From assembly GCF_000717995.1 (NCBI RefSeq), contig NZ_JODM01000003.1, positions 186,001 to 250,000 of the forward strand: 64,000 nt of DNA. The letters are read 5' to 3'. The notes beneath the pieces were generated by a model. It did not search any database, had not been told where the DNA came from, and saw only the letters and a list, made by a program, of their open reading frames with translations. Numbering within the stretch: the first letter of the stretch is position 1; the number at the start of each line of letters is the position of its first letter. Source of the stretch: Streptomyces violaceorubidus. Its GTDB lineage: Bacteria; Actinomycetota; Actinomycetes; Streptomycetales; Streptomycetaceae. Shown here piece after piece: positions 17,929 through 23,676 of the stretch. Made by a program: the position numbers and the translations under genes.

Positions 17929-18111
17929 TTGATCGCAGCCAACCCGGCGCCGCACTGGTTCAAGTCCTCATACAGCGGTGGCAGCGGCACTGAATGCGTG
18001 GAGTGCGCGCACGTAACACACGGCGTGCTGATACGCGACTCAAAGCGCCCAGTCGGCCCCGTCCTCTCCGTAGGCACCGATGCCTGGCGTCACTTCATCG
18101 GCGCTATGTAG
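17929..18111 (+). CDS. DUF397 domain small protein
   Basis: A 60-residue DUF397 protein, recognised by FKSSYSGGSGTECVECA, VLIRDSKRP and AWRHFIG. The TTG start at 17929 is chosen because AAGGAG lies six bases upstream, inside the last codons of the regulator gene. DUF397 proteins are the small partners of DUF5753 regulators and behave like toxin or modulator partners in the Scr1/Scr2 pair; the biochemical action is unproven. Confidence 0.88.
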   Translation: MIAANPAPHWFKSSYSGGSGTECVECAHVTHGVLIRDSKRPVGPVLSVGTDAWRHFIGAM

Positions 18112-18136
18112 CGGGACAACGCAGCCCAAAGCCCGG

Positions 18137-18158
18137 ACTTGTAGAAGTTCGTGCAAGT
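18137..18158. promoter_or_regulatory. Inverted repeat upstream of DUF6879 gene pair
   Basis: ACTTGTA (18137-18143) and TGCAAGT (18152-18158) pair at six of seven positions around GAAGTTCG. The words GTGCAAGT and AAGTTCG also occur in front of the graspetide precursor gene at 19818-19828, which suggests one regulator class reads both sites. Confidence 0.4.
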
Positions 18159-18229
18159 AGCTGGCACACCGTGCTTCGACCGAGCAAGCCTGGTCATCTC
18201 GACACACGTCAACGCCGCCGGAGGGCATC

Positions 18230-18457
18230 ATGGCGCTGCACCGCCTGGGTAAGGACCCCGAGAGTCCCAACAACGGCTCTCCGACCGTGTACCTGGACGA
18301 CGAAACCGGTAACTACATCCTACAAGGCTGGCGAGTCACGGACGCTGAGCGCCTGGCGCAGCTGGACATCCCGGGGCACGAAACGGTGATCGAGTTCCCC
18401 AGGCGCATGATGCAGTTCTTCCCGGAGGTGAGCGGCGGTGCCGCAGCCGACGTTTGA
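18230..18457 (+). CDS. Small conserved protein upstream of DUF6879 gene
   Basis: A 75-residue acidic protein with no named domain that I recognise (VYLDDETGNYILQGWRV, then FPRRMMQFFPEV). GGAGGG lies just before the ATG. Its 3' end overlaps the DUF6879 start by 20 bases, so the two are coupled. Similar short proteins sit beside DUF6879 genes in Streptomyces. Function unknown. Confidence 0.7.
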   Translation: MALHRLGKDPESPNNGSPTVYLDDETGNYILQGWRVTDAERLAQLDIPGHETVIEFPRRMMQFFPEVSGGAAADV

Positions 18458-18944
18458 GGAGCTCTTCCGCTCAGCCCGGCACAGCGCGCGTCACCTGGAG
18501 ATGCGCGATGCCTACGGCCTCGATGCGGATTATCGCGAGTGGTCGAAGGGCCACCACTTCGACCCGGCGGAGCGCTGGCCCTGGTGGATCGAGCTTGTCT
18601 CCTCGGCGGTGGCTCGGGGGGTGGCCGTGCAACGCGCCCGCATCGTCTCCGAGCCGCTGTCCTCCTACACCCGCTACGAGTACGAGCTGACCAGCGGGCA
18701 CAACGTCAAGGCCGGCGAAGACGTCCGCTGGCTGCCCCGCAAGCAGACTTCGGACCTCGCGCTGCCGGGAAATGACTTCTGGCTCTTCGACGGCAGCGTC
18801 GTCCTGTTCAACCATTTCGCCGGGGACGGGACCATGACGGGCGAGGAACTAGTGACGGACCAGACCGTCGTCGGCCTGTGCTCCTCCGCCTTCTCCGCCG
18901 TGTGGGAACGAGCAGTCCCCCACGAGGAGTACCGGCCCGCCTGA
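18438..18944 (+). CDS. DUF6879 family protein
   Basis: A 168-residue protein with the DUF6879 pattern: FEELFRSARHSARHLEMRD at the start, a Trp-rich middle (ERWPWWIELV), the GHNVKAGEDVRWLPR segment and FWLFDGSVVLFNHF. The GTG start at 18438 has GGAGGTGAGC upstream. The family occurs next to DUF5753 regulators and DUF397 genes and is uncharacterised. It is followed 23 bases later by another DUF5753 regulator, forming a second module. Confidence 0.8.
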   Translation: MPQPTFEELFRSARHSARHLEMRDAYGLDADYREWSKGHHFDPAERWPWWIELVSSAVARGVAVQRARIVSEPLSSYTRYEYELTSGHNVKAGEDVRWLPRKQTSDLALPGNDFWLFDGSVVLFNHFAGDGTMTGEELVTDQTVVGLCSSAFSAVWERAVPHEEYRPA

Positions 18945-18967
18945 CAGCGACCGCCTCGCCACACATC

Positions 18968-19813
18968 ATGCCTTCGTCATCCAGCGTCCAGCAGGCCCGG
19001 GAGTCCCTGGGCAAGCGACTGCGCGAGATCCGTAATGACTCGGGTCTCACCGCGCGGGAGCTTGCCTCCAGGGCGGGCTGGCACGAGAGCAAGTGCAGCC
19101 GCATCGAGAACGGGCGTACGCCACCCTCCGATGACGATCTGCGCGCGTACACGCTGCACTGCGCCGCGAGCGACCAGACAGCCGACCTGATCGCCACAGC
19201 TCGCAACATCGACGGCTCCTACGTCGAGTGGCGGCGTATGGAGCGCTCGGGACTGCGCCGCGCTCAGGAATCGGTCATCCCTCTGTGGGAGCGGACTCGG
19301 CATTTCCGGGCGTACTCGTCGTGGCTCATACCCGGACCGTTTCAGACACCCACGTACATCAGGGCCCTTCTGACGTCGATCCGTGACCGCCGCGCGCTCC
19401 CTGACGACCTTGAGGCAGCCGTCGGCGTTCGCGTGGACAAACAGCGCGTGCTGTACGAGAGCGCACGCCGATTCGCCGTCGTCCTGGAGGAGAGCACGCT
19501 TCGGCACGTGATCGGCGGGCCCGAGACCATGGCCGGGCAACTCGGACACCTGCTGTCGCTGGCCACACTGCCCAACGTCAGCCTGGGCGTGATTCCGCTG
19601 AGCACGGACCGCACAGCGCTCTGGCCGGTCGAGGACTTCTGGGTTTTCGACGACTCCCAAGTAAACATCGAGTTGGTCTCCGCCTTCCTGACCATCACCC
19701 AGCCCCACGAGGTCGGCATGTACGTACGGACCTTCGCCGCTCTCGCCGACTCGGCGGTCTACGGCGCCCGCGCACGCACACTGATCACCTCAGCGATCGA
19801 CTCGCTCGGATGA
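18968..19813 (+). CDS. Helix-turn-helix regulator with DUF5753, adjacent to graspetide cluster
   Basis: A 281-residue regulator of the same family as the protein at 17083: XRE domain (RLREIRNDSGLTARELASRA, then ESKCSRIENG) and a DUF5753 domain ending with FWVFDDSQVNIELVSAFLTI and YGARARTLITSAI. The ATG at 18968 begins the conserved region; the frame is open 30 codons further up, but no ribosome site supports an earlier start. It lies 63 bases from the graspetide precursor gene and is the most likely local regulator of it (inference from position and from the shared AAGTTCG/GTGCAAGT words). Confidence 0.88.
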   Translation: MPSSSSVQQARESLGKRLREIRNDSGLTARELASRAGWHESKCSRIENGRTPPSDDDLRAYTLHCAASDQTADLIATARNIDGSYVEWRRMERSGLRRAQESVIPLWERTRHFRAYSSWLIPGPFQTPTYIRALLTSIRDRRALPDDLEAAVGVRVDKQRVLYESARRFAVVLEESTLRHVIGGPETMAGQLGHLLSLATLPNVSLGVIPLSTDRTALWPVEDFWVFDDSQVNIELVSAFLTITQPHEVGMYVRTFAALADSAVYGARARTLITSAIDSLG

Positions 19814-19817
19814 CTAC

Positions 19818-19868
19818 GTGCAAGTTCGCACATGTTCGTTGAGGGGTGCCTTCAGGCGTTCCTAGCGT
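19818..19868 (+). promoter_or_regulatory. Leaderless promoter and dyad of the graspetide precursor
   Basis: TTGAGG (19839-19844) and TAGCGT (19863-19868) are 18 bases apart, and the ATG at 19876 follows the -10 hexamer after seven bases. No Shine-Dalgarno is present, so the transcript is probably leaderless. Directly upstream is GTGC-AAGTTC-GCAC (19818-19831), a perfect four-base-arm dyad that could hold a regulator. Confidence 0.6.
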
Positions 19869-19875
19869 GGTCGGC

Positions 19876-20181
19876 ATGGAACTCATGGAATCCATGGACA
19901 AGGAGCGGGTATTCAGTCCCGCGGCTTCCGCCCGCGCCCCCTGGGCGCTGTCTCTCGTCACCGATCGGTTCCCTGTCTCCCCCGCCCCCTACGCGTCCGT
20001 CACCCTGGACGCGGCCACCCAGACCGCCCGCTACACCGACGCCGTCGGCCGAGTGGTCGAGATGGGAAAGCACGGAACCTCGCGGACGAGCGGTACGGCG
20101 TCCGTGTCGGGCGGTGGGGACGGGCAGCAGCCGCAGCCTCAGTCGCAGGACGACACGACGACCGACTACGAATCGGACTGA
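19876..20181 (+). CDS. Graspetide (ATP-grasp-modified RiPP) precursor peptide
   Basis: A 101-residue precursor of the TIGR04186 (GRASP_targ) type. The leader holds PWALSLVTDRFP (22-33) and the conserved VTLDAATQTARYTDAVGRV and VEMGKHGT stretches (42-68) that precede the core in this family. The C-terminal core has hydroxyl residues at Thr68, Ser69, Thr71, Ser72, Thr74, Ser76 and Ser78 and acids at Asp82, Asp92, Asp93, Asp97, Glu99 and Asp101; ester bonds between the two groups are the expected product. A single Asp-Gly (82-83) sits between them. The start at 19876 is set by the leaderless promoter; two further Met codons lie at 19885 and 19894. It is followed three bases later by the ATP-grasp gene. 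Confidence 0.85.
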   Translation: MELMESMDKERVFSPAASARAPWALSLVTDRFPVSPAPYASVTLDAATQTARYTDAVGRVVEMGKHGTSRTSGTASVSGGGDGQQPQPQSQDDTTTDYESD

Positions 20182-20184
20182 ACG

Positions 20185-21168
20185 ATGGCCCGTACCGTCC
20201 TGGTGGTCACGGCCCTGGAAGACGTGACCGCTGACTGGGTCGTCGCCGCGCTGAACCAGCGTGAGGTGCCCGTTGTAAGGGTTGATCCCGCCGACATCGG
20301 ATCAGGACTGACCTTCGGGTTCCGGCTCGACGCCCACGACCCATCCTGGAGCGGGCCGCTGCGTACCGAGAGCCGAGAGGTGGAGCTGGAGGAAATCGGC
20401 GCTGTCTACTATCGGCGTCCCACTCCCTACGGGAGCCGATTCGCACGGTTGCCGCGGCAGCAGCGCCAGTTCGCGACGGCCGAAGCAAGGCACGGACTCG
20501 ACGGCGTCCTGCACAGCCTGTGTTCCGCCGTGTACGTCAACCACCCGGCGGCGGTGGCTCGTGCCGAGTTCAAACCGGGCCAGCTCAAGGCGTTCGTCGA
20601 GCTCGGGCTGCGGATTCCCACCACGCTCGTCACCAACGACGTTGTCGCAGCACGGGAGTTCAGCGAGGAACATCCGTCCGTCGTCTGCAAGACCTTTCGA
20701 GGGCTACCGCCCGGGGAGGACGGTCGTGCTGGTGCGATCTGGACTCAACGCGTTCACCATGAGGACTTCGACGACTCCCTCTCGGTGACGGCGCATCTCT
20801 TCCAGGCCGAGGTTCCGAAGGTCGGTGACGTACGGGCCACTGTGGTCGGTCGGCGCGTCTTCGCCCAGCGGATCACCGACCCGCGCGGTGCTCTCGACTG
20901 GCGGTGCGGTGACTGGAACGACCTGGTGCACACCCCCGTCGCCGTCCCCGCGGTCGTCGAGACCGCGTTGCACGGCTATCTGGCCGCCTCCGGTCTGGTC
21001 TTCGGGTGCTTCGACTTCGCGCTCACCGGTGACGGGAGCGCTCCGGACGACTGGTGGGCCATCGAGTGCAATCCGAACGGGCAGTGGGGCTGGCTTCCGG
21101 ACGCGCCCGCGATCACCGAGGCCTTCGCCGACATTCTGAGCGCGGAAGGGACCTGCGGCAGCTCATGA
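20185..21168 (+). CDS. ATP-grasp ribosomal peptide maturase (SAV_5884 family)
   Basis: A 327-residue ATP-grasp ligase (TIGR04187 type) that activates Asp/Glu side chains of the precursor as acyl phosphates and lets Ser/Thr hydroxyls attack, giving omega-ester rings. Seen in order are the N-terminal VVTALEDVTADWVV, the family motif VYYRRPTPY (leader contact region in relatives), NHP, LGLRIPTTLVTND, the ATP lysine in VCKTFRG, and the metal-binding end ECNPNGQW (294-301). The length is typical. It overlaps the methyltransferase gene by four bases (ATGA), so the pair is coupled. Confidence 0.93.
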   Translation: MARTVLVVTALEDVTADWVVAALNQREVPVVRVDPADIGSGLTFGFRLDAHDPSWSGPLRTESREVELEEIGAVYYRRPTPYGSRFARLPRQQRQFATAEARHGLDGVLHSLCSAVYVNHPAAVARAEFKPGQLKAFVELGLRIPTTLVTNDVVAAREFSEEHPSVVCKTFRGLPPGEDGRAGAIWTQRVHHEDFDDSLSVTAHLFQAEVPKVGDVRATVVGRRVFAQRITDPRGALDWRCGDWNDLVHTPVAVPAVVETALHGYLAASGLVFGCFDFALTGDGSAPDDWWAIECNPNGQWGWLPDAPAITEAFADILSAEGTCGSS

Positions 21169-22370
21169 CTCTGCCTACCGACCTCGACAACGACGCGGGG
21201 GCGCTGCGCGCGGCGATGGTGAAGAGCCTCGCCGCAGCCGGTGCCGGGCGCCCGGTTAACCCGGCCTGGCTCGTGGCCGCGGGGAACGTGCCCCGGCACG
21301 TCTTCGTGCCTGGCTTCTACCTCCCCGCCGACGAACCCGACGGGCAAGGGCTGACGGTGTGGGAGCCCGTGACGTCGAAGCTCGACTACGGACGATGGCT
21401 GGCCGCCTCGTATTCGGACACCACCCTGATCACCCAGTTCGACGGCGAGGAGACCGACTGGGAGCGGCCGGCCGTCCGGCACGGCGGAGCGCCCACGTCA
21501 TCGTCGACGCTCCCCTCACTCGTCCTGCGCATGTGGTCGGACGCGGATGTCTCCGAAGGGCACACGATCCTGGAGATCGGCACGGGGACCGGGTACTCGA
21601 CCGCGCTCGCCTGCGAACGGCTGGGCTCGTCCCACGTGACCAGTGTCGAGGTCGACCCCGCCCGGCTGAGGGGGGCGGCCGACGTCCTCTACGGCTGTGG
21701 CTACACACCGTCTCTCGCCCGGGCCGACGGGATGTACGGATACTGGCCCGAGGCGTGGTTCGACCGGATCGTGGCCGCCTGTTCCTTCCGGTCCGTGCCG
21801 CTCGCCCTGCTCAGGCAGACCCGCCCGGGTGGGAAGGTCCTGCTCCCCTTGTCGGGGTGGCTCTACGGCAACGCCCGCGTCCTGCTCACCGTCGCCGGGG
21901 ACGGCACCGCCGAGGGGGCCTTGCTGCCAGGGACCATCTCCTTCATGCCCGCCCGGACCCATACGGCACCGGCGTACGGAAATCCCGCCGACTGGGCCGC
22001 GGGGCTGCCTGGGGCACCGCGGTCCGCGCGGCACGCCCCCGACCGGATCACGGCTGGGACCGAGGATGCCTTCCATCTTCGGTTCCTTGCCCAGAGCGCC
22101 GTACCGGACGCACAAATGGTCACCACTGACGGGGTGGTGCATCTCATCGACTCGGTCTCCGGTTCCGCCGCCACGCTCACGCCCGACGGCGGGGACTGGA
22201 GCGTCCGGGAGAGCGGTCCGGTGAAGCTGTGGAGCCGGATCGAGCGCTTCGTCGATGCCTTCGACGCCGCGGGGCGGCCCGGGCCGCAGACGTACACCTT
22301 GCGGGTGGACGGCGACGGACAGCGGCTGCTGCATCCAGGACTTCCCCAGCTGCGGCTGCCCGTGGGGTAG
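21165..22370 (+). CDS. PIMT-like methyltransferase of the graspetide cluster
   Basis: A 401-residue homologue of protein-L-isoaspartate O-methyltransferase (TIGR04188 type). The SAM site is LEIGTGTGY (136-144), preceded by GGAPTSSSTLPS in place of the usual PIMT substrate loop, and followed by a C-terminal domain of about 150 residues that ordinary PIMTs lack and that RiPP-associated PIMTs carry. In fuscimiditide and related pathways such enzymes methylate one Asp of the ester-crosslinked peptide, which then closes to an aspartimide. The same step on Asp82-Gly83 of the neighbouring precursor is inferred. The start ATG overlaps the ligase stop. Confidence 0.9.
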   Translation: MTLPTDLDNDAGALRAAMVKSLAAAGAGRPVNPAWLVAAGNVPRHVFVPGFYLPADEPDGQGLTVWEPVTSKLDYGRWLAASYSDTTLITQFDGEETDWERPAVRHGGAPTSSSTLPSLVLRMWSDADVSEGHTILEIGTGTGYSTALACERLGSSHVTSVEVDPARLRGAADVLYGCGYTPSLARADGMYGYWPEAWFDRIVAACSFRSVPLALLRQTRPGGKVLLPLSGWLYGNARVLLTVAGDGTAEGALLPGTISFMPARTHTAPAYGNPADWAAGLPGAPRSARHAPDRITAGTEDAFHLRFLAQSAVPDAQMVTTDGVVHLIDSVSGSAATLTPDGGDWSVRESGPVKLWSRIERFVDAFDAAGRPGPQTYTLRVDGDGQRLLHPGLPQLRLPVG

Positions 22371-22708
22371 GCGGCCGGGCGGCCCCGTGCGGAGCCGCCC
22401 GCGGGATGTGGGCTGTCAGACTGCCGTCAAGTCGAACGTGCCCGCACCATCCTGCCGACCGGTGGAGCACTGCCGGATGAACTCACGTCGCGCTAGAGGT
22501 AGAACCGCTGAAGGTCGTCCTCCGCGCAGGGGCCGTCATCAGGACCGCTCGGTCCGTGGCCGCGTTCCTCTCGGCGAGGTCGCGCATCCACCGTTGCCCC
22601 AGTTCCACAGGGACGCCTCGACGGCGCCGTCGTTCTCCGTCACGTCGCACAGGCGCGGGACGGAAATTCGGTGTCCCGCCGACTCCGCAAGGGCGCAGGA
22701 TGGCCCCC
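22371..22708. other. Intergenic region after graspetide cluster
   Basis: About 338 bases without a supported gene. A weak open frame on the minus strand (22483-22737) has no ribosome site and no recognisable domain. No transporter or protease follows the cluster. Confidence 0.55.
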
Positions 22709-23257
22709 ATGACTCTGGCCACCCCCACCCTCCACACCCCCCGCCTGCGGCTGCGCCCCTTTGTCGAGGGTGACGCGGACCGGCTCTACGCCCTGCACAG
22801 CAGCGCACGCGTGATGCGCTTCTGGGATTCCCCGCCGTGGGCCGAGCGGGCTCGTGCCGGGCGGTTCGTCGAGAGGTGCCGGGAGATGGCGGAGGAGGGC
22901 ACCGGCGTGCGGGTGGCCGTCGACCGGGCGTCCGACGGGGCCTTCGTCGGCTGGTGCTGCCTGGTCGAGTGGAACCCGGTCTACCGCAGCGCGTCGCTGG
23001 GTTACTGCCTCGACGAGGCGATGTGGGGCCACGGCTACGCGACGGAGACCGCGCGCGCCCTGCTGACGTGGGCCTTCGACACGCTGGACCTGAACCGGGT
23101 CCAGGCCGAGGCGGACACGCGCAACGTGGCGTCCGCCCGGGTGCTGGAGAAGGTCGGGTTCGTGCGCGAGGGGACGTTGCGGGAGGACTGCGTCGTCGAC
23201 GGCGAGGTGTCCGACTCCTGGGTGTACGGGCTGATCAGACGCGAGTGGCAGCCGTAA
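22709..23257 (+). CDS. GNAT family N-acetyltransferase (RimJ/RimL type)
   Basis: A 182-residue acetyltransferase of the RimJ/RimL group: TPRLRLRPFVEGDADRLYAL at the start, SLGYCLDEAMWGHGYATE with the acetyl-CoA pyrophosphate loop, then NVASARVLEKVGFVREGTLR. The ATG at 22709 has AGGA eight bases upstream; the in-frame ATG three codons earlier is the alternative. It is transcribed in the same direction as the graspetide genes but 338 bases away, so a link is uncertain. Substrate unknown. Confidence 0.88.
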   Translation: MTLATPTLHTPRLRLRPFVEGDADRLYALHSSARVMRFWDSPPWAERARAGRFVERCREMAEEGTGVRVAVDRASDGAFVGWCCLVEWNPVYRSASLGYCLDEAMWGHGYATETARALLTWAFDTLDLNRVQAEADTRNVASARVLEKVGFVREGTLREDCVVDGEVSDSWVYGLIRREWQP

Positions 23258-23676
23258 ACCCCGCGCTCCTCGTCGCTGGGCATGACGCACGAGGACCCGG
23301 CGTACCGGCCCGTGGCCCGGGCCGGATCGGTTGTGCCGGGAGTCGGGGCGAAGGAGCTCAGTCTCATGGACGGAGGCCCGGTTCCGGTGCGGTCCCGGAC
23401 GAGAAGCGGCCGACGACGCGCAGGGTCCGGACAACGGGCAAGCGTGTCGGGAGGTTTCAGCGACTTGGCGTGCTGAACCGGTGCCGTCGCGCATCCGGCC
23501 GACGGCTCGTTACCGGTGGCCCATCATGTCGCCCTTCCCGTACGGCACTTGCTCACCACCGGCGATCGTGACGCGTTCCGCACGGGTCCCCGGAGTGTTT
23601 TCCCGCCGCACCCCTGCTGTTCGCCGTGCCCGGCTACCTTCGCGTGGCCCGGTCCGGCAGCAGGAGAGGTTTGTCC
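23258..23676. other. Intergenic region before large repeat protein
   Basis: About 419 bases. Short open frames exist on both strands, but none has a ribosome site with a recognisable product. The last 15 bases hold the GGAGAGG of the next gene. Confidence 0.5.

Noticed and set aside
19846..19875. A GTG start ten codons upstream for the graspetide precursor
   Set aside because: That stretch contains the promoter hexamers, and transcription most likely begins at the ATG at 19876.
20185..21168. The ATP-grasp protein as a D-Ala-D-Ala ligase or glutathione-synthase homologue of primary metabolism
   Set aside because: Its VYYRRPTPY and ECNPNGQW motifs, the adjacent precursor and the PIMT partner all point to the RiPP maturase family.
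22483..22737. An 84-codon minus-strand frame after the graspetide cluster, considered as an extra RiPP gene
   Set aside because: No ribosome site, no conserved motif, and it overlaps the start of the acetyltransferase gene.
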